DNA of 64,000 bases from positions 372,001-436,000 of the forward strand of contig NZ_CP137852.1 of the NCBI RefSeq assembly GCF_033547095.1, in the 5' to 3' direction. This document shows positions 55,640 to 64,000 of this stretch, piece after piece. The notes beneath the pieces are model-generated. The model was not told the origin of the DNA and did no database searches. It saw only the letters and a list, made by a program, of their open reading frames with translations. The stretch is from Sediminicoccus rosea (lineage in GTDB: Bacteria; Pseudomonadota; Alphaproteobacteria; Acetobacterales; Acetobacteraceae). The stretch's first letter is position 1; each line of letters starts with the position of its first letter. A program made the position numbers and the translations under genes.

Positions 55640-56077
55640 TCAGGTGAGGGCGGTCTCGATCTTGGCAATGCGGCGCTCATGCCGCCCGCCCTCGAAGGGC
55701 GTGCCGAGGAAGGTCGCCAGGGCGTCCAGCGCCACCTCCACCCCGGTGGTGCGGGCGCCGAAGCAGGCGATGTTGGCGTCGTTATGGGCGCGGGTCAGGC
55801 GGGCCTCGGTGCTGTTGTGCAGCACCACGGCGCGAATGGCCGGGTGGCGATTGGCCGCGATGCTCATCCCGATGCCCGAGCCGCAGACCAGCACGCCAAA
55901 GGCGGCCTCGCCGGCCGCGACCTTGGCCGCGACCTCATGCGCGAAATCCGGGTAGTCCACGCTTGCCTCGTCATGCGTGCCGGCATCGAGCACGGCATGC
56001 CCCTGGGCTTCCAGGGCGCTGAGGATGGCCCGCTTCAGCGGCAGGCCGGCATGGTCGGAACCGAGGGCGATGATCAT
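55640..56077 (-). CDS. rpiB: Ribose-5-phosphate isomerase B
   Basis: A 145-residue isomerase of the RpiB/LacAB family, interconverting ribose-5-P and ribulose-5-P. The active site is visible in [28 protein letters not shown] (catalytic Cys) and [15 protein letters not shown]. The start ([11 protein letters not shown]) matches the family; ATGs four and six codons upstream are possible, with no clear ribosome site for any. It supplies ribulose-5-P, a precursor for the RibB step encoded downstream. Confidence 0.94.
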   Translation of the reverse strand: MIIALGSDHAGLPLKRAILSALEAQGHAVLDAGTHDEASVDYPDFAHEVAAKVAAGEAAFGVLVCGSGIGMSIAANRHPAIRAVVLHNSTEARLTRAHNDANIACFGARTTGVEVALDALATFLGTPFEGGRHERRIAKIETALT

Positions 56078-56143
56078 GGTGCGGTGCATTAACATGCCGG
56101 GCCGGGCCGCCGGAACCGCGCTCTGCTTATGGCGGACCGGCAT

Positions 56144-57202
56144 TCAGCGCCCGGCTTTCTCCCCTGCCAGAAGCCTTTTCTTGTTGGGCACGCCCCAGCG
56201 ATAGCCCGTCAGGTCGCCGCTGGCGCCGATCACCCGGTGGCAGGGGACGGCGAGGCTGACGGGGTTCTGCGCGCAGGCCCGGGCCACGGCGCGCACCGCC
56301 TCCGGCTTGCCCATCCCGGCGGCCAATTGGCCGTAGCTGCGCGTCTGGCCGATCGGGATGGCCTGCAACGCCTCCCACACCCGCCGCTGGAAGGCGGTGC
56401 CCCGCAGGTCGAGCGGCAATTGCAGCGCCGCGTGGGGCTCGCGCAGGAAGGCGGCGACCCGCGCCACGGTGGCGTCCAGCGCGGGGTCCTCCCGCAATTG
56501 GGCCAGGGGGAAGCGGCGGCGGAGGTCGCCCTCCAGCGCCTCCATCGCCTCGCCGAAGCCGATGAAGCAGACGCCCTGCGCCGTGGCGCCCACCAGCAGC
56601 GGGCCCATCACGCTCTCGGCGCGGGCGATGCCGATGGTCTCGCCCTTCGCCCCTCGCCGGGCGGCGCCGGGCGTCATGCCGAGGGTGGCGCCGCGCTTCT
56701 CATAGACCCGGCTCTCGCTGCCGAAGCCGGCCTCGGCCACCGCATCGGCCACCCGTGCCCCCTGGCTGAGGGCGGATTGCAGGCGGCGGGCGCGCACCCC
56801 CTCGGCATAGGAGCGCGGGGTGACGCCAGTGATGTCGCGGAACAGGCGCAGGAAATGGTGGCGCGCATAGCCGGCGCGCCTGGCCAGCGCCTCCAGGCTC
56901 GGGATGGTCTCGCTCGCCTCGATCAGGGCCACGGCGGCGGCGACGGCCTCGCGGTGCAGGGCGGCACGCTCGCCCTTGGGGTCGCAGCGCTTGCAGGCAC
57001 GGTAGCCCGCAGCCTCGGCCTCCGGCGCATCGGCGAAGAAGACGGTGTTGCGCCGCAAGGGCGGGCGCGAGGGGCAGCCGGGCAGGCAAAAGACGCCCTG
57101 GGTGGTCACGCCATAGAGGAAGGGGCCGCAATCGGGGGTCGCGTCCCGCGCCAGGAGGGCGGTCCAGCGGCGGTCATCGAGCGGGGGAAGGGTGTCGGGC
57201 AT
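56144..57202 (-). CDS. ada: Bifunctional Ada: DNA repair methyltransferase and regulator
   Basis: A 352-residue adaptive-response protein. The N-terminal zinc domain (about 10-80) has GVTTQGVFCLPGCPSRPP and ACKRCDPKGE, giving the four zinc cysteines including the phosphotriester acceptor. An AraC-type helix-turn-helix region follows (about 90-180, YARHHFLRLFRDITGVTPRS). The C-terminal O6-methylguanine transferase ends in the acceptor motif AVPCHRVIG. Methylation turns it into an activator of alkylation-repair genes. The ATG is the only one giving a normal N-terminus; there is no clear ribosome site. Confidence 0.95.
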   Translation of the reverse strand: MPDTLPPLDDRRWTALLARDATPDCGPFLYGVTTQGVFCLPGCPSRPPLRRNTVFFADAPEAEAAGYRACKRCDPKGERAALHREAVAAAVALIEASETIPSLEALARRAGYARHHFLRLFRDITGVTPRSYAEGVRARRLQSALSQGARVADAVAEAGFGSESRVYEKRGATLGMTPGAARRGAKGETIGIARAESVMGPLLVGATAQGVCFIGFGEAMEALEGDLRRRFPLAQLREDPALDATVARVAAFLREPHAALQLPLDLRGTAFQRRVWEALQAIPIGQTRSYGQLAAGMGKPEAVRAVARACAQNPVSLAVPCHRVIGASGDLTGYRWGVPNKKRLLAGEKAGR

Positions 57203-57251
57203 GGGGGGAATGTGGCGGCGCGGGCGGATCATCGCCATCCGCGCATTGCGC

Positions 57252-57815
57252 TCACATCTCCTCGCCCTCGGCGGCGCGGGTGAGTTCGCGCAGCCGCTCC
57301 GCCCCGCCGGGCAGGCGGGGATGGATGGCCAGCGCCGCCTCATAGCTGCGCAGCGCACCGCGGGCATCGCCCGCCTCCTCCTGCAGGCGCGAAAGGCTGA
57401 CGAGCGCCGCGAAATGCCGGGGCTCCAGCCGCAGGCATTCGCGCAGGTCACCGGCGGCGGCCACGCGGTCCCCCACCTGCTGGTGCGCCTGGGCGCGCCA
57501 ATGCCAGGCATCGGCGACCAGGGGGGCCAAGGTGATGGCGGCGTCGAAATCCTCCAGCGCGTCGCCCGGCTGGCCGGCGCGCAGGTTGCGGATGCCCCGG
57601 TTCAGCAGCAGGGCCACGGCGGCGCTGGCCTGGCGTGCCCAGATCTGGCGGATCGCCATCTCGGCCATATGCGCGCCGCGCTCATCCGGTGCCTCGCGCA
57701 GCGCCTCGAAGGCGCGGTCGAGGTCGCGGCTGGCCTGGCTTTGCGGCGGCGTGGGTGCTTGGGCGAAGGCGGGCGGGGCCAGCAGCAGCGCGAGGGCGAG
57801 GGGAGCGAAACGCAT
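57252..57815 (-). CDS. Periplasmic TPR-repeat protein
   Basis: A 187-residue exported protein. Signal peptide MRFAPLALALLLAPPAFAQA, then tetratricopeptide repeats: LNRGIRNLRAGQPGDALEDF, AWHWRAQAHQQVGDRVAAAG and LVSLSRLQEEAGDARGALRS. Such repeats form a protein-binding scaffold; the partner is unknown. It follows Bug receptor 6 by 50 bp on the same strand and precedes ada. Confidence 0.85.
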   Translation of the reverse strand: MRFAPLALALLLAPPAFAQAPTPPQSQASRDLDRAFEALREAPDERGAHMAEMAIRQIWARQASAAVALLLNRGIRNLRAGQPGDALEDFDAAITLAPLVADAWHWRAQAHQQVGDRVAAAGDLRECLRLEPRHFAALVSLSRLQEEAGDARGALRSYEAALAIHPRLPGGAERLRELTRAAEGEEM

Positions 57816-57865
57816 GCGCCGATGTTCGGGCGCGGCCGCCCGCGGCGCAAGCGAATCCTCCCGCC

Positions 57866-58846
57866 TCACCCGCGGCCGAGCCGCAGCCCCGTCTCGCGCA
57901 CGATGGCCTGGAACTTCGCCAACTCGGCGGCCACGAAATCGCGCGTGCTGGCGGGGGTGGAGGGGTCCGCCGGGTCAATGCCGGCCAGCGTCAGGCGGCG
58001 GCGCAATTCGGGCTCGGCCATCGCTTCCATGGCGGCGCGGTTCAGGCGCTGCTGCGTGGCGTCGGGCATGCCGCGCGGGCCCTGGATGACGTTCCAGGTG
58101 ATGATGTCGAAGCCCGGCAGGCCGGCTTCCACCAGCGTCGGCACCTCGGGCAGCTGCGGGTGGCGCGTCGGGCCCGTGACCGCGAGCGGGCGGGAGGAGC
58201 CGTCGCGCAGATGCGGCAGGGCGGAGGCCATGACCTCGGCCGAGAAATCGATCTCTGCCTTGCGCATCGCCTCCAGCACGGCCGAGCCGCCGCGATAGGG
58301 CACGAATTCGCCCTGGAAGCCGAAGCGATGCGCGAAGAGGCTGCCGGTCAGATGCCCGATGCCGCCCGAGCCCGAACTGCCCCAGAGCATGGGCGCGCGC
58401 GCCGCCTTCGCCGCCGCCACCAGCTCGGCCACGTTGCGATGGGGGCTGCTGCCGGGCACCACGATCACCATCGGCCCGCCGCCCAGGATGGCGATGTGCG
58501 AGAAGTCGTTGATCGGGTCGTAGCGCACCGTGTCGGGCAGGGCGGCGGGGTTGGTGGCGTGGCTGGAGGCCGAATGCACCCCCAGCACATGCCCGTCCGG
58601 GTTCTGCCGCGCCACATATTCCGCGCCGAGCGAGCCGCCGGCGCCGGGCCGGTTCTCGATGATGATGCGGGCATTGGGCGCGATGCGCGGCGCCATCCGG
58701 TCGGCCAGCAGCCGCGCGCCGGTATCCACCGAACCACCGGGCAGGAAGCCGACGACGAAGGTGACGGGCCGGTCGGGGAAGCTCCCCTGGGCCCGGGCGG
58801 GCAGCGCCAGCAGGGCGGGCGCGGCGAGGAGGGCGCGGCGCTTCAC
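57866..58846 (-). CDS. Bug/TctC-family solute receptor 6
   Basis: A 326-residue periplasmic receptor with signal MKRRALLAAPALLALPARA and core RPVTFVVGFLPGGSVD and ENRPGAGGSLGAEYVARQNP. It starts with GTG overlapping the glcF stop (GTGA), so it is translationally coupled to a glycolate-oxidase-type subunit. That coupling suggests its ligand is a 2-hydroxy acid or similar small carboxylate (inference). Confidence 0.92.
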   Translation of the reverse strand: MKRRALLAAPALLALPARAQGSFPDRPVTFVVGFLPGGSVDTGARLLADRMAPRIAPNARIIIENRPGAGGSLGAEYVARQNPDGHVLGVHSASSHATNPAALPDTVRYDPINDFSHIAILGGGPMVIVVPGSSPHRNVAELVAAAKAARAPMLWGSSGSGGIGHLTGSLFAHRFGFQGEFVPYRGGSAVLEAMRKAEIDFSAEVMASALPHLRDGSSRPLAVTGPTRHPQLPEVPTLVEAGLPGFDIITWNVIQGPRGMPDATQQRLNRAAMEAMAEPELRRRLTLAGIDPADPSTPASTRDFVAAELAKFQAIVRETGLRLGRG

Positions 58847-60159
58847 GCGGGCAGGCCCGCCGTCGCCAGCCTGGGCGGCTTCGGCCCGCCGGCCATCCAG
58901 TCCAGCAGCTCCACCGTGTGCACCACGGGCAGGGCATCGCCGGCCAGCTGCGTCATGCAGCCGATATTCCCGGCGGCGATCAGGTCGGCCCGGGTGCGGT
59001 TGATGTTCTCGAGCTTGCGGGCGCGCAGCTGCCCCGCGATCTCGGGCTGGAGGATGTTGTAGGTGCCGGCGCTGCCGCAGCAGATATGGCCCTCGGCCGG
59101 TTCCTTGACGGTGAAGCCGGCGCGGTTGAGCAGCTGCTTGGGCAGGGCCGTGATCTTCTGCCCGTGCTGGAGCGAGCAGGCGGAGTGGTAGGCCACGGTC
59201 AGGCCCGGCTTCTCCCGCGTCGGCGCATAGGCGAATTTCTCCAGCACCTCGGTGATGTCCATGGCGAGCGCCGAGACGCGCGCGGCCTGCTCGGCCTCCG
59301 GCTCCTCGCGGAACATGAAGCCGTAATCCTTGAGCGTGGTGCCGCAGCCCGAGGCATTCACCACGATGGCGTCCAGCCCCTCGCCCGCGATCTCGGCGCT
59401 CCAGGCGGTGATATTGGCCCGCGCGGCGGCCATGGCCGGGTCATGCTGGCCCATGTGATGGGTCAGCGCGCCGCAGCAGCCCTGGCCCGGGGTGATCACC
59501 ACCTCGATCCCCATGCGCGTCAGCAGGCGGATGGTGGCCTCGTTGATGCTGGGGTTCAGCACCTTCTGCGCGCAGCCGGTGAGCAGGCCGACGCGGCCGC
59601 GCCGCACGCCCTCGGCCTTGTGGACCTGCGCCTCCTGCACGGGGCTCGGCGGCGGGAGGGCGGCGGGGGCGAGGGCCAGCATGCCGCGCAGGCGCTGCGC
59701 CGTCATGGACTGGCCGGGAATGAGCCTGCCCAGCGGCCGGGCCAGCGCGGCGGCGCGCAGCGAGAGCCGGAACAGGGACGGGTTGGGCAGCACCTTGGCC
59801 AGCACCGCCCGCAGCGCGCGCTCGGGCCAGGGGCGGACATAGGTTTCCTCGATATGGCGCCGCGCATGGTCCACCAGGTGCATGTAGTGGACGCCCGAGG
59901 GGCAGGTCGTCATGCAGGAGAGGCAGGAGAGGCAGCGATCCACATGCCGCACCTCCAGCTCGGAGGCCGGGCGGTCATTCTCCAGCATGTCCTTGATGAG
60001 GTAGATGCGGCCGCGCGGCGAATCCAGCTCATCCCCCAGCAGGAGGAAGGTGGGGCAGGTGGCGGTGCACATCCCGCAATGCACGCAGGTGCGCAGGATC
60101 TTGTTGGCTTCCGCGGTGTCCGGGTCGCGCAACTGCTCGGCCGTGAAATGGGTCTGCAT
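58843..60159 (-). CDS. glcF: Glycolate oxidase iron-sulfur subunit
   Basis: A 438-residue subunit that passes electrons from glycolate (or D-lactate) oxidation to the quinone pool. Two ferredoxin-type clusters are visible near the N-terminus (CVHCGMCTATCP and CLSCLSCMTTCP), followed by two cysteine-rich CCG domains (GQGCCGALTHHMG, EGHICCGSAGTYN). No glcD or glcE is next to it: upstream is a divergent membrane protein. Its stop overlaps a Bug receptor start. The catalytic FAD subunits must be encoded elsewhere. Confidence 0.92.
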   Translation of the reverse strand: MQTHFTAEQLRDPDTAEANKILRTCVHCGMCTATCPTFLLLGDELDSPRGRIYLIKDMLENDRPASELEVRHVDRCLSCLSCMTTCPSGVHYMHLVDHARRHIEETYVRPWPERALRAVLAKVLPNPSLFRLSLRAAALARPLGRLIPGQSMTAQRLRGMLALAPAALPPPSPVQEAQVHKAEGVRRGRVGLLTGCAQKVLNPSINEATIRLLTRMGIEVVITPGQGCCGALTHHMGQHDPAMAAARANITAWSAEIAGEGLDAIVVNASGCGTTLKDYGFMFREEPEAEQAARVSALAMDITEVLEKFAYAPTREKPGLTVAYHSACSLQHGQKITALPKQLLNRAGFTVKEPAEGHICCGSAGTYNILQPEIAGQLRARKLENINRTRADLIAAGNIGCMTQLAGDALPVVHTVELLDWMAGGPKPPRLATAGLPA

Positions 60160-60232
60160 CTGGCGCCCTTCGTTGACTGATGCGACGCTGTTCATGACGG
60201 GAAATTGCGCTGAGGTGAAGGGTGGCAGAACG

Positions 60233-61039
60233 ATGATGGCGCTGGAGGCCTTGGCGGCACAGGGGCTGGCGGTCTTCGCCCTGCTCACCTTCGGGACCCT
60301 GCTGCTGGCCTATGGGGCTGGCGTGATGATCGGCCGCTGGCACCAGGCCCGCACCGAGGAGACGATCGAGGCGACGAGCTTCGTCACCAATGGGCTGCTC
60401 GGGCTACTGGCCTTCACCATGGGCCTGACCATCGCCATGGCGCAGGGCCGCTTCGAGACGCGCCGCGCCACGACGCTCGCCGAGACCAATGCCATCGGCA
60501 CCGCCTGGCTGCGCGCCGGCGCCTTCGACCACCCCCGCGCCGCCGAGATCGCCCGGCTGCTGGAGGATTACACCCGGCTGCGGCTGGAATTCGTCGAGGC
60601 CCCGATGAGATCGACCGAGGTGGCGCGGTTGAGTGCGGCGACCAACCACCTCCAGAACGTGATCTGGGGCCATGCGGCCGCCATCACGCGGGAGCGGCAG
60701 GATCCGCTGTCGGCCGCACTGCAGGCCGCGCTGAACGACGTGTTGGACCAGGGGTCGGCGCAGCGCTGGGCCTTCGCCGCGCCCATCCCGGCCGAGCTGC
60801 TGCTCTTCCTCATGGGGCTGGCCGTCCTGACCATCGCCACGATCGGCTATCAGTTCGGGCTGAAACGCCTGGGCGCGCCCATGCTGGCCATCCTGCTGGT
60901 CGCGGTCTGGACCGGGGCGATGATCCTGGTCATTGACCTCGCCGCCGCGCGCTTCGGTGCGGTCCGGCCGGATTCCGCGCCCTATTACTGGACCCTCCAG
61001 GGCTTCCAGGGCGGCGTCGTGATCCCCCCGCCGCCCTGA
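60233..61039 (+). CDS. DUF4239-type membrane protein
   Basis: A 268-residue inner-membrane protein. Hydrophobic helices lie at about 10-32, 55-72, 185-205 and 215-240; between them is a long soluble helical region (about 75-180). The pairing of two helices, a helical soluble part and two more helices resembles bestrophin-like DUF4239 proteins of unknown function. Two adjacent ATG codons at 60233 and 60236; GAAGGG lies upstream. It is divergent from glcF across 73 bp and convergent with Bug receptor 7. Confidence 0.75.
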   Translation: MMALEALAAQGLAVFALLTFGTLLLAYGAGVMIGRWHQARTEETIEATSFVTNGLLGLLAFTMGLTIAMAQGRFETRRATTLAETNAIGTAWLRAGAFDHPRAAEIARLLEDYTRLRLEFVEAPMRSTEVARLSAATNHLQNVIWGHAAAITRERQDPLSAALQAALNDVLDQGSAQRWAFAAPIPAELLLFLMGLAVLTIATIGYQFGLKRLGAPMLAILLVAVWTGAMILVIDLAAARFGAVRPDSAPYYWTLQGFQGGVVIPPPP

Positions 61040-61051
61040 CGGCACGGTCCC

Positions 61052-62023
61052 TCACTCCGCCCGGATGTTCCCGGCGCGGACCACGGCGCCGAAGCGCTCG
61101 AAGTCGCGCGCGGTGAGGGTCGCCAGTTCCTCGGGCGTGGAGGGCACGGCTTCCACCGCGCCCTGCGCCAGCCGCTCCCGGACCGGCGCGGCCAGCATGA
61201 CGGGGCGGTTGATCTCCGCCATGCGCAGGATGACCTCGCGCGGGGTGTTGCGCGGCGCATACATGGCGAACCAGCTTTCGAAATTCACCTCGGGGATGCC
61301 GATCTCGCGCGTGGTGGGCACGTTGGGCTGCAAGGCCTGGCGTTCCCCCTTGGTGACGAAGAGGGCGCGCAGCCGGCCCGCATCCACATGCTGGCCGAGC
61401 AGCTGGATGCCATCCATGAAGATCGGCACGCGGTTGGCCAGCACATCGGGGATGGCGGCGGCGGTGCCACGGAAATGCACGGGCTCCGCCTCCACCCCCA
61501 CGGCGCGGCGCCAGGCCTCGGTCACCACATGGGTGATGCCGCCCGCGCCGGTGCTGGCATAGGTGAAGGACGTGGATGCGCGGCGCATCAGCGCCACCAG
61601 CTCGGTGTGGTTCTGCGCCGGCACCTGCGCCGCGATGGTCATCAGGAAGTAGTTGGTCATCATCTTCGCGACTGGGGCGAGTTCGCGCATCGGGTCGAAT
61701 GGCAGGTTTGCGTAGGTGTGCGGGTTGATCACCACCTGGCCGGAATTGGCGATGAGGAAGGTGTGCCCGTCGGTCGAGCGGATCACCGCCTCGGTGCCGA
61801 GATTGGCGGCCGCGCCGGGGCGGTTCTCCACCACCACGGGCTGGCCCAGCGCCTCCTGGAAGCCGGGGGCGGCGAGGCGCGCCAACGTGTCGGTCGGGCC
61901 GCCGGCGGCGAAGCCCACGATGAAGCGCAGCGGCCGGTTCGGCCAGGCCGGCTGCGCGAGGGCGGGGGTGGCGAGCAGCGCCCCGGCGCCGAGAAGGCTG
62001 CGGCGCTTCACGGATTCACGCAT
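61052..62023 (-). CDS. Bug/TctC-family solute receptor 7
   Basis: A 323-residue receptor with a signal peptide (MRESVKRRSLLGAGALLATP, ending PALAQ) and core RPLRFIVGFAAGGPTD and ENRPGAAANLGTEAVIR, where the family Gly-Gly is Ala-Ala. The ATG at 62023 has AAGGGAG 6 nt upstream; another ATG six bases earlier would leave no spacing. It is a single gene convergent with the DUF4239 gene. An AT-richer spacer of 107 bp separates it from recQ. Confidence 0.92.
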   Translation of the reverse strand: MRESVKRRSLLGAGALLATPALAQPAWPNRPLRFIVGFAAGGPTDTLARLAAPGFQEALGQPVVVENRPGAAANLGTEAVIRSTDGHTFLIANSGQVVINPHTYANLPFDPMRELAPVAKMMTNYFLMTIAAQVPAQNHTELVALMRRASTSFTYASTGAGGITHVVTEAWRRAVGVEAEPVHFRGTAAAIPDVLANRVPIFMDGIQLLGQHVDAGRLRALFVTKGERQALQPNVPTTREIGIPEVNFESWFAMYAPRNTPREVILRMAEINRPVMLAAPVRERLAQGAVEAVPSTPEELATLTARDFERFGAVVRAGNIRAE

Positions 62024-62130
62024 GGACATCTCCCTTGAGACCGGCTGCGGGGATCACGCCCCCGCTTGGCCAGCTGCTGGAAGATGGATTTTATGTAAGT
62101 TTCATGCAACCAAAAGATGCAGGCGAGCGC

Positions 62131-63939
62131 CTATTCCGCCTCGGCCAGCGCCGTCAGCACCGCCGCGCCATAGCGCGCGAGCTTGCTCTCGCCGACACCC
62201 GGCACCTCGCGCAGCGTCTCCAGGCAGGTGGGGCGGCGGGTGGCGATCTCGGCCAGCGTCGCGTCGTGGAAGATGACATAGGCCGGCACCTGCTGCGCCT
62301 TGGCCTCGGTCTTCCGCCATTCGCGGAGCGCGGCGAAGAGCGGATCATCCGCCGCCGGCCGGGGCGCATCGGCGCGGGCGCTCCGTGCGCCGCGGCTGCT
62401 GCGCGGGCGGATCACCTCCTCGCGCAGCATCACCCGCGTCTCGCCGCGCAGGATGGGGCGTGCGGCCTCGGTCGGCACCAGCTCGCCGTGGTTTTCCACG
62501 GCGATGTCGAGCGCGCCTTGCGCCACCAACTGCCGCGCCACGCCGCGCCAGGCGCCCTCCGCCACGTCGCGGCCCACGCCGAAGGTGGGCAGCTTGTCGT
62601 GGCCGAATTGCGCGACCTTGTCGGTCAGCTTGCCGTGCAGCACGTCCACCAGATGACCGAGGCCGAAGCGGCTGCCGGTGCGCAGCGCGGCCGAGAGCAG
62701 TTTTTGGGCCGCGATGGTGCCGTCGGTCAGCTTGGGCGGTGCCGCGCAGACGTCGCAATGGCCGCAATCCTGCTCCAGATCCTCGCCGAAGCAGCGCAGG
62801 AGAACCCTCCGCCGGCAGGTGCCGGCCTCGGCGATGCCGACCATGGCGTCCAGCCGCATCCGCTCGATGCGCTTCTGCTCGTCCGAGGCGGGGCTCGCCT
62901 GGATGCGCTGGCGGGCCAGGGCGATGTCGGCCGCGCCATAGAGCAGCAGGGCGCGGGCGGGCAGGCCGTCACGCCCCGCGCGGCCGATCTCCTGGTACCA
63001 GCCCTCCGGCCCCTGCGGCAGCGAGAGATGGGCCACGAAGCGCACATCGGGGCGGTCGATGCCCATGCCGAAGGCGATGGTGGCGCACATCACCACCGCA
63101 TCGCCGCGCGCGAAGCGGCGGTGCAGGTCGCGCTTGTCCTCGCTCGCCATGCCGGCATGGAAGGGGGCCGCGTCATACCCATCGGCGCGCAGCCAATCGG
63201 CCGTCTGCTCGGCGCGGGCGCGGGTGCCGCAATAAATGATGCCGGCACCCCGCCCGTCGGAGGCCTCACGCAGGAAGGCGCGGATCTGTGCGCGCTCCTG
63301 GTCGCGCGGCTCGGCCGCCAGGTGGATGTTCGCGCGGTCGAAGGAGGCGCGGAAGACCGGCGCATCCTCCAGGCCGAGCTGCGCGCGGATGTCGTCCACC
63401 GTGCGCGCATCCGCCGTGGCGGTCAGCGCCAGCCGCGGCACCTCGGGGAAGTCCGAACGGAGGAAGTTCAGCGCGCGGTATTCGGGGCGGAAGTGATGAC
63501 CCCATTGGCTGATGCAATGCGCCTCATCCACCGCGAAAAGGGCGATGCGCCGCTGCGCCAGCCGCTCCAGCATGCCGTCCATGCCCAGCCGCTCGGGGCT
63601 GATGTAGAGCAGCTTCAGCGAGGCGTCGTTGATCCCGCGCCAGACCTCGCGCCGGTCATTCTCCTCCAGCTCCGAATGCAGCGCGGCGGCGGCGACGCCT
63701 TGCTGGCGCAGCGCGGCCACCTGGTCCTCCATCAGCGCGATGAGGGGCGAGACGACGATGGCCAGCCCATCGCGGCAGAGCGCCGGCACCTGGAAGCAGA
63801 GCGACTTGCCGCCGCCCGTGGGCATGAGGACGAGGCCGGAGCCGCCCTCCATCACATGGTGCACGATCTCGGCCTGGCGGCCCCGGAAGCCGGGATGGCC
63901 GAAGACCTCGCGCAGGACCTGCTCGGGGTCGCGGCTCAA
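62131..63939 (-). CDS. recQ: ATP-dependent DNA helicase RecQ
   Basis: A 602-residue 3'-5' helicase for recombination and fork repair. Motifs: Walker [22 protein letters not shown] box [20 protein letters not shown], motif [14 protein letters not shown], a zinc-binding RQC region ([16 protein letters not shown]) and a C-terminal HRDC domain (about 525-600). The start is TTG, overlapping the stop of an upstream gene as TTGA, which supports it despite the lack of a good ribosome site. Confidence 0.95.
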   Translation of the reverse strand: MSRDPEQVLREVFGHPGFRGRQAEIVHHVMEGGSGLVLMPTGGGKSLCFQVPALCRDGLAIVVSPLIALMEDQVAALRQQGVAAAALHSELEENDRREVWRGINDASLKLLYISPERLGMDGMLERLAQRRIALFAVDEAHCISQWGHHFRPEYRALNFLRSDFPEVPRLALTATADARTVDDIRAQLGLEDAPVFRASFDRANIHLAAEPRDQERAQIRAFLREASDGRGAGIIYCGTRARAEQTADWLRADGYDAAPFHAGMASEDKRDLHRRFARGDAVVMCATIAFGMGIDRPDVRFVAHLSLPQGPEGWYQEIGRAGRDGLPARALLLYGAADIALARQRIQASPASDEQKRIERMRLDAMVGIAEAGTCRRRVLLRCFGEDLEQDCGHCDVCAAPPKLTDGTIAAQKLLSAALRTGSRFGLGHLVDVLHGKLTDKVAQFGHDKLPTFGVGRDVAEGAWRGVARQLVAQGALDIAVENHGELVPTEAARPILRGETRVMLREEVIRPRSSRGARSARADAPRPAADDPLFAALREWRKTEAKAQQVPAYVIFHDATLAEIATRRPTCLETLREVPGVGESKLARYGAAVLTALAEAE

Positions 63940-64000
63940 GGGGCGAACCGGATCTCGACGCGGCGGACCTCGATCGCCGCCATCTCGGGCGGCGCTGGCG
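63936..64000 (-). CDS. C-terminal end of an unidentified gene
   Basis: The last 21 codons of a frame that runs off the right edge, ending [20 protein letters not shown] and TGA. The stop overlaps the recQ TTG start (TTGA), the same 4-nt arrangement seen at many junctions in this window, which is the main reason to call it real. The function cannot be told. Confidence 0.5.
   Translation of the reverse strand, partial: PAPPEMAAIEVRRVEIRFAP

Overview
The window is a 64 kb piece of a high-GC alphaproteobacterial chromosome, most likely from the Acetobacteraceae (a Roseomonas/Roseococcus-type organism). The inference rests on the ChvI-type regulator, the alphaproteobacterial gene orders (ispH-thrB-rnhA; tsaE-amgK-murU-addB-addA-trxA; rpiB-glyA-nrdR-ribD-ribE-ribBA-ribH-nusB), an NdvA-like glucan exporter, and seven Bug/TctC periplasmic receptors. 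No rRNA, tRNA, CRISPR array, prophage or insertion sequence was seen. Genes are tightly packed and often overlap by 1, 4 or 8 nt, so starts were chosen mainly from Shine-Dalgarno sites and these overlaps.

Layout. 0-10 kb: chvI, a chemotaxis receptor, a HAD hydrolase, a secreted esterase-like protein, and two Bug receptors next to amidohydrolases. 10-17.5 kb: rnhA, thrB, ispH, a lipoprotein, a thiamine-diphosphate enzyme and secA. 17.6-21.6 kb: a forward run with a parvulin isomerase, argJ, a GNAT-Nudix fusion and a CinA-like protein. 21.6-27.4 kb: amide and peptide hydrolases (aspartoacylase-like, argE, mlrC, epoxide-hydrolase-like, PuuE-like) and a HicA-like orphan. 27.5-34.2 kb: a CBS protein, an NdvA-like exporter, three more Bug receptors, a lipoprotein and a VOC protein. 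34.3-43.3 kb: one coupled operon for tRNA modification, cell-wall sugar salvage and AddAB double-strand break repair, ending in trxA. 43.4-49.7 kb: a ferredoxin reductase, a methyltransferase, and a 1476-residue extracellular-type cellulase built as CBM2, seven Calx-beta, CBM2, Calx-beta, GH5. 49.7-57.8 kb: the riboflavin, one-carbon and NusB operon, then ada and a TPR protein. 57.8-64 kb: glcF coupled to a Bug gene, a DUF4239-type membrane protein, another Bug gene, recQ, and the tail of a gene that leaves the window.

Most notable is the ribBA-ribH junction. A 26-bp unit is repeated there four times. Each copy is a complete 9-codon start-to-stop minigene whose TGA overlaps the next ATG, and each carries the Shine-Dalgarno site of the next start inside a small hairpin. 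The ribosome must apparently pass through four minicistrons between ribBA and ribH. Second is a dispersed multi-hairpin repeat, present in three copies (about 28.0, 34.3 and 54.25 kb), whose flanks are conserved while its stems change with pairing largely kept. Third is the modular cellulase, which has no N-terminal signal peptide.
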